64,000 bases of DNA from Bacteroidia bacterium (GTDB lineage Bacteria > Bacteroidota > Ignavibacteria > SZUA-365), in the NCBI GenBank assembly GCA_027493955.1, contig JAOSJT010000001.1:821131-885130 (forward strand). Direction: 5' to 3'. Shown here piece after piece: positions 1 to 9,451 of the stretch. Position 1 is the first letter of the stretch. Each line of letters starts with the position of its first letter. The translations under genes and the position numbers were made by a program. The notes under the pieces were generated by a model that searched no databases, was not told where the DNA came from, and saw nothing but the letters and a program-made list of their open reading frames with translations.

Positions 1-399
1 GCGGTCAGGAGCTACGGACTTACCCCACGAGTAGTCGTACGGGGAATGGCCGTCGCTGGAGTCCCTCCGCGCATCATGGGTATCGGACCCGTACCGGCGA
101 CGAAGTCGCTTCTCGCCAGGCTCGGCATGGCACTCGGGCAGATGGATGTGATCGAGCTCAACGAAGCCTTCGCCGCGCAGGCCCTGGCCTGTCTGCGCGT
201 ACTTGATATACCCGACGACGATGCACGTGTCAATCCCCGAGGCGGCGCTATAGCGTTCGGTCATCCGTTGGGCATGAGCGGTGCGCGGCTGATCGTCACA
301 GCCACGTCGCAATTGGTGCATACCGGTGGCAGAAATGCCCTGTGCACCATGTGCATTGGCGTTGGGCAGGGGATTGCCATGGTGATCGAACGGGTGTAG
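1..399 (+). CDS. 3-oxoadipyl-CoA / acetyl-CoA thiolase, C-terminal part
   Basis: The gene runs in from before the window; the last 132 residues are visible in an open frame from base 1. It is the C-terminal half of a thiolase, which cleaves a 3-oxoacyl-CoA with free CoA. Family signatures are clear: [23 protein letters not shown], then [19 protein letters not shown] with the catalytic His, and near the end CIGVGQG with the second catalytic Cys. The wording [14 protein letters not shown] and [10 protein letters not shown] is closest to the PcaF/PaaJ (beta-ketoadipyl-CoA thiolase) branch of aromatic and phenylacetate catabolism, but a general acetyl-CoA acetyltransferase cannot be excluded without the N-terminus. 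No other gene of that pathway is visible here. Confidence 0.9.
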   Translation, partial: AVRSYGLTPRVVVRGMAVAGVPPRIMGIGPVPATKSLLARLGMALGQMDVIELNEAFAAQALACLRVLDIPDDDARVNPRGGAIAFGHPLGMSGARLIVTATSQLVHTGGRNALCTMCIGVGQGIAMVIERV

Positions 400-865
400 T
401 ACCGCCGGCTCCGTCGCGTTCAGAGAGAGCGTGTCGGGCGCTCAGAACACGATGTCCTGATCGGCTAATTTTCTTTCCGACCCGCCGCGGTTCGTCGTGA
501 TGTCATGTGGGCGCACGATCGGAGGGGATGGGAGACTCGTTTCCCCGATACCCGAAGATTGTTCCGATGGGACTTACCCTTCATCCCCGCGCCCAGGGCA
601 ATGCTAACTGTCGGACTCGGTGCGGACCGTACGGTCCCCAGCGCAGAGTCGTTGTGTCTCTGTCAGGAGTGTCGCACGTGAACCGAGGTCAAAGTCTGAC
701 CACGGACAGACGAAAACTCTACGACCGCGGCATCTCCGTCCGCACCTGCGGAAGGCAGCGGCCCTGCGCACAGAGGTGGTTTCCGACGTGCTGCATTGTG
801 GATTCACCCCCGATTTCGGTATCTTACTGAATTACTCACGGAACTTCTCCGTAACTTTTTCGCGC
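400..865. other. intergenic stretch, no gene seen
   Basis: Between the thiolase and psd. An open frame continues upstream of the chosen psd start back to 620, but its residues are Arg/Ser-rich and match nothing in the Psd family, so it is read as non-coding. No clear promoter or RNA element was recognised. Confidence 0.5.
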
Positions 866-1516
866 ATGATTACGAAATACGGTCTCGACGTTGCCATTCC
901 ACTGATCGTCATCAGTCTCGCACTGATCGGAGGGGCGTTTTTGATTTCCCTCACCCCTCTGCGGGTGTTGATGCTCATTGTAGGCATCGGAACACTGGCC
1001 TTTACGCTCAATTTCTTCCGTGACCCCGACCGCACAACCCCGGACGTCGAAGGCGGCGTGATTTCCCCGGCGGACGGCAAAGTCGTGAGTATCGCTGTCG
1101 TTGATGCTCCGGAGTATCTCGAAGGACGCGCGATGCAGGTGTGCATTTTCATGTCGCCGCTCAATGTGCATGTCAATCGCTTTCCGGTGGACGGGATCGT
1201 GGAGTACGTCCGGCATTACGAAGGAAAATTCATGGCTGCGTGGGAGGATAAATCGAGCGATCTCAACGAGCGCACTCTGATTGGGGTGAATACCGGCACG
1301 TATCGCCTGCTCTTCAAACAGATTGCGGGGTTCGTGGCACGGAGAATCGTCTGTCCGCTCTCGCCCGGCGATACCGCGCGGGTTGGGGAGCGTTTCGGTA
1401 TGATAAAATTTGGAAGCAGGGTGGACGTCCTGATGCCCGAAGATGCGGAAGTACAGGTACGGTTGAATCAGCATGTGACGGCCGGAGAAACCGTCATCGC
1501 TGTTGTCAGGCGCTGA
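866..1516 (+). CDS. psd: phosphatidylserine decarboxylase, short proenzyme form
   Basis: Decarboxylates phosphatidylserine to phosphatidylethanolamine at the inner membrane. The 216-residue length fits the short, archaeal-like PSD class. One or two hydrophobic helices lie at residues 9-50, followed by the conserved FFRDPDR and GGVISPADGKVV blocks, FMSPLNVHVNRFP, and the self-cleavage motif KFGSRVD, whose Ser184 would become the pyruvoyl cofactor. ATG 866 was chosen because family similarity starts there; the same frame is open to 620 but without resemblance to Psd. The gene ends just before pssA, the preceding enzyme of the same pathway, so the two probably form one transcript. Confidence 0.95.
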   Translation: MITKYGLDVAIPLIVISLALIGGAFLISLTPLRVLMLIVGIGTLAFTLNFFRDPDRTTPDVEGGVISPADGKVVSIAVVDAPEYLEGRAMQVCIFMSPLNVHVNRFPVDGIVEYVRHYEGKFMAAWEDKSSDLNERTLIGVNTGTYRLLFKQIAGFVARRIVCPLSPGDTARVGERFGMIKFGSRVDVLMPEDAEVQVRLNQHVTAGETVIAVVRR

Positions 1517-1532
1517 ACACGAGGCATACCGC

Positions 1533-2312
1533 GTGAAAATCCGTCTCAGCAGATCCATTGTTCCGAATCTCTTCACGGTGCTGAATATTTTTTTCGGCTT
1601 CATGTGCATGATTCATGCCTTGCAGGGCAAATATGTGCTGGCGGCCTGGTATGTCATCCTTTCGGCGATATGCGATTCACTCGACGGCTTTATGGCCCGT
1701 CTGACGCATTCGGCAAGTGAGTTCGGTGTGGAACTCGACTCGCTGGCCGACGTGGTGAGTTTCGGTGTCGCGCCCTCGTTTCTGTTGTACTCTCTCGTGC
1801 TTCACGACTACGGAGCGTTCGGCGCCCTCGTTGCGGCGCTTCCGCTGATACTGGGCGCCTTGCGGCTCGCACGCTTCAATGTGCAACTGGTGGGATTTTC
1901 GAAAGAGTACTTTACGGGAATGCCCATACCACTCTCCGCGTTGACCCTGATCTCCTATGTTCTCTTTTTTCATCCTCAGGAGGTCGTTGCCAGCGAGCAA
2001 CTTCGCATCGGTCTTATCGCGCTCACCGTCGCCTGCGGTATTCTCATGGTCAGCACCATACGGTATCCGGTCATACCCCGCATCTCCATCGGGGCATTCC
2101 GCGAAAAACCTTTCGCGATGAGCGCCTTCGCCATCGGTGCTCTCGCCGTACTTGTCTCGCTCGGCAAACTCCTCTTTCCGGTGCTCATGCTCGTTATGAT
2201 CAGCGGACCGTTTTTTGCCACGGGGCGCCTCATCCGGCGCGGCCATGCGCGCTATTATTCCGTTTCCGACGACAACGACGACGAACATCACATCACAGCT
2301 GATTCGAACTGA
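1533..2312 (+). CDS. pssA: CDP-diacylglycerol-serine O-phosphatidyltransferase
   Basis: Makes phosphatidylserine from CDP-diacylglycerol and serine, supplying the substrate of Psd encoded just upstream. The CDP-alcohol phosphotransferase signature D-G-x2-A-R-x8-G-x3-D-x3-D is complete (DGFMAR, then G, D and D ending in ELDSLAD). Several hydrophobic helices follow, as expected for this integral membrane family. A GTG start at 1533 is preferred because GAGG lies eight bases upstream; a TTG at 1503 in the same frame would overlap psd and has no ribosome binding site. The tail is acidic (SDDNDDEHH). Likely cotranscribed with psd. Confidence 0.95.
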   Translation: MKIRLSRSIVPNLFTVLNIFFGFMCMIHALQGKYVLAAWYVILSAICDSLDGFMARLTHSASEFGVELDSLADVVSFGVAPSFLLYSLVLHDYGAFGALVAALPLILGALRLARFNVQLVGFSKEYFTGMPIPLSALTLISYVLFFHPQEVVASEQLRIGLIALTVACGILMVSTIRYPVIPRISIGAFREKPFAMSAFAIGALAVLVSLGKLLFPVLMLVMISGPFFATGRLIRRGHARYYSVSDDNDDEHHITADSN

Positions 2313-2324
2313 TACAGGAACGTC

Positions 2325-2573
2325 ATGTACAAGGCAGTCATTACCGTGAAACTCCGTCCTTCCATCCTCGATCCGGAGGGCAAAGCCATAGAGCACGCGT
2401 TAACTTCGCTGGGCCATACGGCGCTCGGGGGCGTACGCGTGGGGAAACATATCGAACTGAACGTCGCCGCTGCTGATCAGGCGCAGGCCGCGCAACAGGT
2501 GGAGGAAGCCTGTCGCAAACTGCTGGCAAACACGGTGATGGAAGATTATTCATTCACTCTCACCGAAATCTGA
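2325..2573 (+). CDS. purS: phosphoribosylformylglycinamidine synthase subunit PurS
   Basis: Small 82-residue subunit of the three-part FGAM synthase of purine biosynthesis (PurS, PurQ, PurL); it bridges the glutaminase and synthase subunits. It shows the family pattern: YKAVITVKLRPSILDPEG at the N-terminus, then a GVRVGKHIELNV strand and a C-terminal VMEDYSFTL. It lies 12 bases after pssA and nine bases before purQ, so translation is probably coupled. purL is not in the window. Confidence 0.96.
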   Translation: MYKAVITVKLRPSILDPEGKAIEHALTSLGHTALGGVRVGKHIELNVAAADQAQAAQQVEEACRKLLANTVMEDYSFTLTEI

Positions 2574-2582
2574 GGACGCACG

Positions 2583-3299
2583 ATGTCCAGGCTCACTTTT
2601 GGTGTCGTGGTTTTTCCCGGTTCGAACTGTGATCATGACGCATATCACGCGGTGAAACACGTTCTCGGCCAGAACGCCGAATTTCTCTGGCATAAGGAAA
2701 GCGATCTCAAGGGGGCCGATGTCATCGTGCTCCCCGGCGGCTTCTCCTACGGGGATTACCTCCGTTGCGGAGCGATATCCCGCTTTTCTTCCATTATGAA
2801 GGAAGTGGTGCGCCACGCCGAACGTGGCGGACACGTTATCGGCATCTGCAATGGGTTTCAGATACTCACCGAGGCGGGACTGCTGCCCGGAGCGCTGTTG
2901 CGCAATGAATCCCTGCATTTTGTCTGCCGTGATGTGCACCTGCGTGTAGAGAATTCCGATACGGCCTTTACCCGAGCTTTTTCGAGCGGACAGGTCATGA
3001 GAATTCCCGTTGCTCATGGCGAAGGAAATTTCTATACTGATGAGGATACGCTCAAACAGATCGAGGACGCCGGACAGGTGATCTTCCGCTATGTACAGGC
3101 CGACGGCACCGTGCATACCGACGCGAATCCCAACGGCTCACGCAACAATATCGCCGGGATAATCAACCGGCAGGGCAACGTCCTCGGGATGATGCCGCAT
3201 CCCGAACGCGGGATGGAAGACATTCTCGGATCCACCGACGGCATCGGTGTGTTCGCTTCACTGATCACGACGTTGACGGGCGCTGTCCCGGTTCAATAA
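2583..3299 (+). CDS. purQ: phosphoribosylformylglycinamidine synthase subunit PurQ (glutaminase)
   Basis: Class I glutamine amidotransferase subunit that releases ammonia from glutamine for FGAM synthesis. Visible motifs: FPGSNCDHD near the N-terminus, [15 protein letters not shown], the nucleophile Cys89 in GICNGFQIL, and His206/Glu208 in MPHPERG completing the triad. At 238 residues it is the usual length for stand-alone PurQ. It directly follows purS, as in many Gram-positive and Bacteroidota-like genomes where PurL is the short form. Confidence 0.97.
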   Translation: MSRLTFGVVVFPGSNCDHDAYHAVKHVLGQNAEFLWHKESDLKGADVIVLPGGFSYGDYLRCGAISRFSSIMKEVVRHAERGGHVIGICNGFQILTEAGLLPGALLRNESLHFVCRDVHLRVENSDTAFTRAFSSGQVMRIPVAHGEGNFYTDEDTLKQIEDAGQVIFRYVQADGTVHTDANPNGSRNNIAGIINRQGNVLGMMPHPERGMEDILGSTDGIGVFASLITTLTGAVPVQ

Positions 3300-3311
3300 C
3301 AGGAGGTTATC

Positions 3312-3500
3312 ATGTTCGGCAATATCGGTGGATGGGAAATTCTCATCGTCGTTCTTCTCATCCTCATTTTCTTCGGTGCGAAAAAAATTCCCGAGCTCGC
3401 CCAGGGCCTCGGCAAAGGAATCAAGGAATTCCGCAAGGCGGCAAAGGACATCCAGGACGACATCAGTCTCGACGAGAAAAAACTCGACGAGAAGAAATAG
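3312..3500 (+). CDS. tatA: twin-arginine translocase subunit TatA/TatE
   Basis: A 62-residue TatA family protein: short N-terminus, one membrane helix (WEILIVVLLILIFFGAKKIP), then an amphipathic helix starting at LAQGLGKGIKEFRKA and a charged tail ending in repeated DEKK. TatA forms the pore-like assembly for folded Tat substrates. A strong AGGAGG ribosome binding site sits at 3301-3306. tatC and tatB are not in the window. Long overlapping frames in this stretch are shadows. Confidence 0.95.
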   Translation: MFGNIGGWEILIVVLLILIFFGAKKIPELAQGLGKGIKEFRKAAKDIQDDISLDEKKLDEKK

Positions 3501-3690
3501 GCGTCGGCTACGGGCAAGCACCCTTGCGTGCTGTTCAGAGGGTGTCCCGGACCTCGCAGGAGAGGTCAGTGCCGCAAACCGGCGTTCTGTCGGGTGTGTC
3601 TCTGGCAGGGCAGCACACGCGGAGCGAGCGCCCGGACACGAGAGTACGGTAGGCGACGTTGTGCGACGGGGAGAAATTGTATACTTCACG

Positions 3691-5100
3691 ATGAATGAAC
3701 ACCGAGCTACGGAATCTTGCCTGGCGCGTCTCCGGAGCGCTTTGGTCGCGATCGAGCGGCAGCGCGCGCTGAACGCGTTCATCGAGGTATTCGGGAAAGA
3801 TGCTTACGCGCAGGCGGCGGCTGCCGACACGCATCCTCCGGCGGGCACCGCTTCTCCGGTGTCCGGCATGCTGCTCGGCATCAAGGACAACATCAGCATA
3901 CAAGGGAAGGCCTGCACCGCGGCCTCGCGCATACTGCAGGGCTACTGTGCCCCCTTCGACGCCACCGTGATTACGCGGCTGCGTGAGGCGGGTGCCGTGT
4001 TCGTGGGGCGGTGCAATATGGACGAATTCGCCATGGGATCGAGTGGCGAGACTTCGGCGTACGGTGCGACGCGCCATCCCTTCCTCGATACCAGAGTGCC
4101 GGGGGGCAGCAGCAGCGGTTCGGCGGCGGCTGTAGCGGCGGGATTGGTTGATGCCGCTCTCGGCAGTGATACAGGCGGCTCTATTCGCCAACCGGCCGCC
4201 TTCTGCGGTGTCGTCGGGATGAAGCCCTCATGGGGACGGGTCTCGCGCTATGGTCTCATCTCCTTCGCGCCCTCGTTCGAACAGATCGGCCCCATCGCGC
4301 GCAGTGTGCGCGATGCCGCGGCGCTTCTGCTCGTCATGGCCGGTGAAGACGCGAACGACGCCACGACCGCCGCACGTACCGTCCCGGATTATCCCGCGGC
4401 CTGTGATCGCGGTGTCGCCGGCTTGCGTTTTGGCATTCTCGATTACGGGAAAAATGACAGCGATGATCCGTTCACCGGCGCCGCGCTTTCCCGTTCTGCG
4501 CAGGCGCTTCGGCAACAGGGCGCGTCGCTCCATCCCGTTCATGTGCACTATCTCGACGCAGTGCTTCCGGTGTATTACGTCATCGCGAATGTGGAAGCCG
4601 CGGGCAATCTGGCGCGCTATGACGGAATGCGCTTTGGCGCACGCCGTGCGGGCGCGCACTTCGAGGAGGCCATACGGAATGCGCGCACGGAGGGATTCGG
4701 TGCCGAAGTGCGCAGACGCCTGCTGCAGGGTGCGTGGATACAGGGTGATGGCCGCCAGGACGAGCACTATCAGCGAGCGCAACGTGTGCGCACAGTGCTG
4801 CGGGAGGAATGGGAGAGAGTGTTTGATGTGGTGGACGTCGTTCTTACACCAGTCACGAAGGGCCCGCCATTCATGACGGGGGAGCGCAGCAGCGCGATGG
4901 CTATGCGCGCTTCCGACGAGTGTACCGCTGTCGCGAATGTAGCCGGCCTGCCTGCGATGAGTCTGCCGCTGCCGCCGACGCCGGAAGGATTCCCTTGCGC
5001 TGTGCAACTCCTCGCGAGACCTTTCGGTGAAGAAGACTTGTTCGCTGCGGCTGCCGCGATAGAGCGCGCCTGCCCCGCTGCGGAAGGATGGGGAGCATGA
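3691..5100 (+). CDS. gatA: glutamyl-tRNA(Gln) amidotransferase subunit A
   Basis: Amidase subunit of GatCAB, which converts Glu-tRNA(Gln) or Asp-tRNA(Asn) to the amidated form. The 469-residue protein has the amidase signature with the Ser-cisSer-Lys triad at Lys65 (GIKDNIS), Ser140 (GGSSSGSAAA) and Ser164 (DTGGSIRQPA); this spacing matches characterised GatA proteins. The frame is open back to 3328 but overlaps tatA, and family similarity starts at ATG 3691. gatB and gatC are not nearby. The downstream phosphatase overlaps the stop codon. Confidence 0.92.
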   Translation: MNEHRATESCLARLRSALVAIERQRALNAFIEVFGKDAYAQAAAADTHPPAGTASPVSGMLLGIKDNISIQGKACTAASRILQGYCAPFDATVITRLREAGAVFVGRCNMDEFAMGSSGETSAYGATRHPFLDTRVPGGSSSGSAAAVAAGLVDAALGSDTGGSIRQPAAFCGVVGMKPSWGRVSRYGLISFAPSFEQIGPIARSVRDAAALLLVMAGEDANDATTAARTVPDYPAACDRGVAGLRFGILDYGKNDSDDPFTGAALSRSAQALRQQGASLHPVHVHYLDAVLPVYYVIANVEAAGNLARYDGMRFGARRAGAHFEEAIRNARTEGFGAEVRRRLLQGAWIQGDGRQDEHYQRAQRVRTVLREEWERVFDVVDVVLTPVTKGPPFMTGERSSAMAMRASDECTAVANVAGLPAMSLPLPPTPEGFPCAVQLLARPFGEEDLFAAAAAIERACPAAEGWGA

Positions 5101-5840
5101 TGCCCATGTCAGACGGGGGCGCATTGCCGCATCCTACCGTACGGATATACACCGATTTTGACGGGACCATCACCCCGGACGATATCGGCGCGCTGCTGTT
5201 TCGGCGGCTGTGCGGTGATTCGGTGTTCGATGCGATTACCGCACAGTGGTCCGACGGTCAATACACCGGTGTCGAGATGTACACCCGCCTCGCCGCCTCC
5301 GCGACTCCCGCCGGCGAAAGCATTCTCACTGACCTGTTGGTCGATCACGACATCGATCAGAGCTTTCCCGCCTTCGTGCAGTGGTGCGATGCGCACGGCT
5401 ATCCCGTGACTATTCTGAGCGATGGTTTTGATGCGTACATTGAACCCATGCTTGCGCGCCGCGACCTCCGGCTTTCCGTGCGTTGCAATACACTACGCTT
5501 CGAACACCAGCGCGTGATCATGGAATTTCCGTTTGCGGATGAGCGTTGTTACCGGACGGCGAACTGCAAAGCCCATCACGTCGCCTTGCTTTCCCGCGAC
5601 GAGGACCTCGTGGTGTATGTGGGCGACGGACGTTCGGACTTCGAAGCCGCGGCCATGGCGGATCTTGTTTTCGCACGCGGATTGCTCGAAACGCATTGTC
5701 AGATGGAGAATATCACCTTTCGACGGTTTTCGACATTCAACGACGTACGCATCATACTGTCCGGCCTCATCAGCCAGGGCAAACTGCGACGGCGCAAGCG
5801 TGCCGAACTGCTGCGCAGGCAACTATGGACGAGCGGCTGA
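5097..5840 (+). CDS. HAD-superfamily phosphatase, MtnX/SerB-like
   Basis: HAD phosphatase of about 247 residues with motif I DFDGTITPDD, a cap region, motif II in TILSDGFD, and motif IV GDGRSDFEAA. The arrangement resembles MtnX (2-hydroxy-3-keto-5-methylthiopentenyl-1-phosphate phosphatase) of methionine salvage and the SerB-like phosphoserine phosphatases. No other methionine-salvage gene is present, so the substrate is open. Possible starts are 5088, 5097 and 5100; 5097 is preferred because it forms an ATGA overlap with the gatA stop and has GGAAGG at a suitable distance. Confidence 0.8.
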   Translation: MMPMSDGGALPHPTVRIYTDFDGTITPDDIGALLFRRLCGDSVFDAITAQWSDGQYTGVEMYTRLAASATPAGESILTDLLVDHDIDQSFPAFVQWCDAHGYPVTILSDGFDAYIEPMLARRDLRLSVRCNTLRFEHQRVIMEFPFADERCYRTANCKAHHVALLSRDEDLVVYVGDGRSDFEAAAMADLVFARGLLETHCQMENITFRRFSTFNDVRIILSGLISQGKLRRRKRAELLRRQLWTSG

Positions 5841-5864
5841 CGGGCCGATACAATGGAGCGCACC

Positions 5865-6893
5865 ATGAATGAACCACTGCTACACCCCGGCGCGACGGCG
5901 GAACTGTCGCCGAAGCAAATTCTCAAACATGCGGGGCTGTTTCTTCTGACGCTGATCACGACAACGGTGTCGGGCATGCTTTGGCAAAACAAAACAGATT
6001 TGTCGGATATCGCAGTAGGGCTGCCCTATGCCTTCGCGGCGCTGTTCATTCTCACCTGCCACGAGTTCGGACACTATTTCGCCGCACGCAGGCACCGCGT
6101 CCGTACCACGCTTCCGTTCTACATCCCATTGCCGCCGGTTCCGGGCATGATCAATTTCGGCACGCTGGGCGCCGTCATCCGCACACGCGAACCGATACCC
6201 GGCCGCGTTGCGCTTTTCGATATCGGTATAGCGGGTCCCATCGCGGGTTTCATCGCGTCCGTCATCATCCTCGCCCTGGGCTTTATGACGCTTCCGGGAA
6301 ATGACTTTTTACTGGCCATCCATCCGGATTACGATTTCGCGATCGGCGCCTCCGCTTCGGCGGAGCATGGTCTGAGTCTGCGCTTCGGCACCACACTGCT
6401 CTACGATTTCATGCAGGCGGTGTTCGCACGACCCGGAGCCTACGTTCCCCCCATGTCGGAGATGTATCACTATCCGTTGCTCATCACCGGTTGGTTTGGC
6501 CTTCTGGTCACCGCGCTGAATTTGCTTCCCGCTGGACAGCTCGACGGAGGACACATCACCTACGCGATGTTCGGCGACGCGCAGAAATACTTCGGTCGCA
6601 TCATTTTTGCCCTGCTTCTGTTTTTCGGCGGCATGGGCTTTTTTCCTTCACTGCTCGATCTTCTGGGCTTTACGGATGCGGCCCTCGGGCTCATCGCGGC
6701 CATCCCCGGCTACGAGGCGTTGTTCTGGCCCGGCTGGCTGTTCTGGGCTGTACTCATAGCCGTGTTCATCAAGATCGAACATCCCCCTGTACCGATAGAT
6801 GAGGATCTGACCCCGCGCCGGAGAATGCTCGGCTGGTTCTCTTTCCTCATGCTCATCCTCTCACTTTCTCCCGCGCCGATTTACATCGGATAG
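5865..6893 (+). CDS. M50 family site-2-type zinc metalloprotease
   Basis: Polytopic membrane protease of about 342 residues. The zinc-binding HExxH is CHEFGHYF (His66, Glu67, His70) at the end of a membrane helix, and the third ligand region is the LLPAGQLDGGH block in a later helix, the two hallmarks of the S2P family. At least six hydrophobic segments are visible. Members without a PDZ domain often have unknown substrates; regulated intramembrane proteolysis is the family role. ATG 5865 (GGAG six bases before) is preferred over 5853. It follows the phosphatase by about 25 bases. Confidence 0.9.
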   Translation: MNEPLLHPGATAELSPKQILKHAGLFLLTLITTTVSGMLWQNKTDLSDIAVGLPYAFAALFILTCHEFGHYFAARRHRVRTTLPFYIPLPPVPGMINFGTLGAVIRTREPIPGRVALFDIGIAGPIAGFIASVIILALGFMTLPGNDFLLAIHPDYDFAIGASASAEHGLSLRFGTTLLYDFMQAVFARPGAYVPPMSEMYHYPLLITGWFGLLVTALNLLPAGQLDGGHITYAMFGDAQKYFGRIIFALLLFFGGMGFFPSLLDLLGFTDAALGLIAAIPGYEALFWPGWLFWAVLIAVFIKIEHPPVPIDEDLTPRRRMLGWFSFLMLILSLSPAPIYIG

Positions 6894-7050
6894 GGGGAAA
6901 ATCCGTCCGGGATCGCAGCGGTCATTGTTTTTCGGCGGTACCCTCCGTATGTTGAAAGAGCTTCCCGTGATTGTTGCGTACAAGCCGGGGCATGCTCCGT
7001 CGAGTTGCTCCGGCTTCATCATTCCGGAGATCCATCATATTTCACAGACT

Positions 7051-7869
7051 ATGAAACACATGCGCATCACCTGTTTGACAGCCCTGGCGGCGCTGCTGCT
7101 GATTTCCTGCAGCAGCGACGACGCGACCGTCGATCCACCGATCACCTCGCCCTCGGTCGTTCTGCGGGATCTGAAACTTTCCGATCTCATCATCGATACG
7201 GACACGGTCAATGTCATTCCCGGGCAGGATAAATCGCCGACGGACCCGGTCACACTGCCGCTGAATGTCCGTGTGCGCGTGCTCGGCGCCGCCGCGCTGA
7301 ACGAAGTGACATGCAGAGTGACTCTCGACGGCAAATCGCAGGTGCTTGCGGAGCTTCCGCTTCAGGCCGCCGGCGGCGAGATCTGGTCCGCGAACCTGCC
7401 CCTCGCCATACGCAGGGGAGATGTGGGGGATTACCGCGTGGAAGTGCACGCGATGGACCGCAACGGCTTGAACAGCAATATCGCAGTCTCCAAGGTGCGC
7501 GTGGTGTACGGGTCACAACCCCCCGTGATTCACGAGGTGTTCGCGCCGGACACGCTGGAAATTCAATCCACGGCTTTCACCGTCGTGGTCGCCGCACGTG
7601 TCTCCGATCCTTCGGGCCTGGCAGACATTAAGGGGGTGTTTTTCAATTCCTTCCTCCCCAACGGGCAACCCTCACAAGGGAATCCCTTCATTCTGCAGGA
7701 CGATGGTCACGCCGGTTCCGGAGACGACGTCGCGGGCGACGGCATTTACTCGCTCCGCATCACCGTACCGCCCACGGCGATGCGCGGTGTCTATCGCTTT
7801 GAGTTCCGTGCGCTGGACTACAGCAACCTCTCCAGTAATTTGTTTATTCACACAATATTGATGAACTGA
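7051..7869 (+). CDS. predicted lipoprotein with Ig-like modules
   Basis: A 272-residue exported lipoprotein: the signal peptide MKHMRITCLTALAALLLISC ends in a lipobox with the modified Cys followed by SSDD. The remainder is beta-rich with an Ig-like module (QPPVIHEVFAPDTLEI onward) and an acidic loop HAGSGDDVAGDGIYS that resembles the GDGxYS signature of secreted choice-of-anchor-type modules. No enzyme motif is seen. The stop overlaps the start of the next gene by one base, so it belongs to the 7.05-12.5 kb operon and probably acts in the envelope together with the PorV-like proteins. Upstream in-frame ATG 6925 lacks a signal peptide and is rejected. Confidence 0.8.
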   Translation: MKHMRITCLTALAALLLISCSSDDATVDPPITSPSVVLRDLKLSDLIIDTDTVNVIPGQDKSPTDPVTLPLNVRVRVLGAAALNEVTCRVTLDGKSQVLAELPLQAAGGEIWSANLPLAIRRGDVGDYRVEVHAMDRNGLNSNIAVSKVRVVYGSQPPVIHEVFAPDTLEIQSTAFTVVVAARVSDPSGLADIKGVFFNSFLPNGQPSQGNPFILQDDGHAGSGDDVAGDGIYSLRITVPPTAMRGVYRFEFRALDYSNLSSNLFIHTILMN

Positions 7870-9437
7870 TGATAAGGAACGTCTCTGTCGCGGGATGGCT
7901 CATGTTGGGTGCCGTCCTGCTCACAGGCCGAATGTACGCCCAACAGAGCCCTTTCTCCTATACTCTCGGTAAAACGCCGCAGCTCTCCGAGGATCGTCCC
8001 TCAAGCAACAGCGCGGTGGATTTCCTTCTCGACGGAAACCGCCTGTGGGTCGCCGGCGGGAAAGGCCTCGAATATACGAGCGATGGCGGAGCCAATTGGG
8101 TGCCGTTCGGATCGAAGGCACCGTTTGATCAGGAATCCATCGCAGCAATCGCAGGCAGCGGTGCTACGTTGTGGACCTCCCTCGCCGGATCCGAGAAAAC
8201 CGATCAGGGTTCGATACCCAAAGGACTCGGACTCGCCGTGTCCACCGATGCCGGCGCTACGTGGAAGCGTATTGACCAGCCGATGGAGGCCAGGGAACTC
8301 TCCACCTACGACATCGCCTACGGTGGCAACACCATTAAAGCGCTAGCGGTGACTACGGATTTCAACAACATCACCTATGACATCGCCATGTCGGGACAAA
8401 CGGTATGGATCGCGAGCTTCGCGGGAGGATTGCGGAAATCCACGGACGGCGGTGTCAGCTTTCAGCCCGTCGTACTTCCGCCTGATTTTCTGGACAGGAT
8501 AGCGCCCACAGACACGCTCAATTTCGAGTTGTCGCCCGTCAACCGTCCGGATCTCGGCTTACGCGAAAGTCTCAATCATCGGGTGTTTTCCGTACACGCG
8601 ATCGGGAACGACACGATCTGGGCGGGCACCGCGGGCGGAGTCAATCTTTCGACGGACGGCGGATCGTCCTGGCGGAAATTCTCCTTCAACAATCAGACAA
8701 GTCCGATTTCCGGAAACTTCGTCGTTGCCATCGATCACAATTACATCGGTGGAGTGCTGCATGTGTGGGCCGCGACGGTGAATGCGCTCAATCCCACCGA
8801 GTTTCGCGCCGTGAGTGTGACGAGCGATATGGGTGAAACCTGGCAAACCTCGCTTCGCGGTGAGTTCACCAATAATTTCGGTTTCAAAGGCGAGGTCGTG
8901 TATGCCGCCACGAATTCCGGCATCTACCGATCGGACGACGGCGGTAAAAGCTGGCTGGGATTTTCACGCTTCGTGGATCAGGTGAGCAGACAGGTTTCTG
9001 CGGCCCCCAATTGCTACGCCGTCACTTCGCAGGGCGACGAGGTCTGGGTGGCGAACGCCGATGGACTCATGAAAACCCGCGACGACGCGCAGCAGTTTTT
9101 TGGCACCACCTGGACCATTCTGCGCGCGGCCGATCCCGTCACCACGGCCGGAACTGTCTATGCCTACCCGAATCCTTTCGCACCCGACGACGAAGTGTGC
9201 CGCATACGGTATCGCAGCGGCAGCCGGGGCACGGTTTCGATGAAGGTCTACGATTTCGCGATGTTTCCCGTGCGCACCATACTCAATAACGCCTCACGTA
9301 CGCCCGACAGCGAACACGACGAGGTGTGGGACGGGACGAACGACGCCGGCGGAAGAGCCGCAAATGGCGTGTATTACATTCAGGTCACGCTTGACGATCT
9401 CGATCCTTCGTGGACGAAAATCGTGGTGCTGCAATGA
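7869..9437 (+). CDS. secreted BNR-repeat protein with FlgD-like/T9SS-type C-terminal domain
   Basis: A 522-residue exported protein. After a signal peptide (ends near MYAQ) come Asp-box/BNR motifs: TSDGGANW, STDAGATW, STDGGVSF, STDGGSSW and SDDGGKSW, a pattern of beta-propellers of the sialidase/YCF48-like type. The C-terminal ~90 residues start with YAYPNPF, continue with KVYDF and GTNDAGG, and end in GVYYIQV, matching FlgD-Ig/T9SS sorting-type domains. Probably delivered to the cell surface by the type IX system. The start overlaps the stop of the lipoprotein gene. Function unknown; propeller proteins of this sort often bind polysaccharide or serve as assembly factors. Confidence 0.8.
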   Translation: MIRNVSVAGWLMLGAVLLTGRMYAQQSPFSYTLGKTPQLSEDRPSSNSAVDFLLDGNRLWVAGGKGLEYTSDGGANWVPFGSKAPFDQESIAAIAGSGATLWTSLAGSEKTDQGSIPKGLGLAVSTDAGATWKRIDQPMEARELSTYDIAYGGNTIKALAVTTDFNNITYDIAMSGQTVWIASFAGGLRKSTDGGVSFQPVVLPPDFLDRIAPTDTLNFELSPVNRPDLGLRESLNHRVFSVHAIGNDTIWAGTAGGVNLSTDGGSSWRKFSFNNQTSPISGNFVVAIDHNYIGGVLHVWAATVNALNPTEFRAVSVTSDMGETWQTSLRGEFTNNFGFKGEVVYAATNSGIYRSDDGGKSWLGFSRFVDQVSRQVSAAPNCYAVTSQGDEVWVANADGLMKTRDDAQQFFGTTWTILRAADPVTTAGTVYAYPNPFAPDDEVCRIRYRSGSRGTVSMKVYDFAMFPVRTILNNASRTPDSEHDEVWDGTNDAGGRAANGVYYIQVTLDDLDPSWTKIVVLQ

Positions 9438-9451
9438 GGGAGGCAGGCTTG

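Noticed and set aside
620-865. N-terminal extension of psd
   Set aside because: Arg/Ser-rich sequence unlike Psd; similarity begins at ATG 866.
3328-3690. N-terminal extension of gatA over tatA
   Set aside because: Runs through tatA in another frame and has no amidase similarity.
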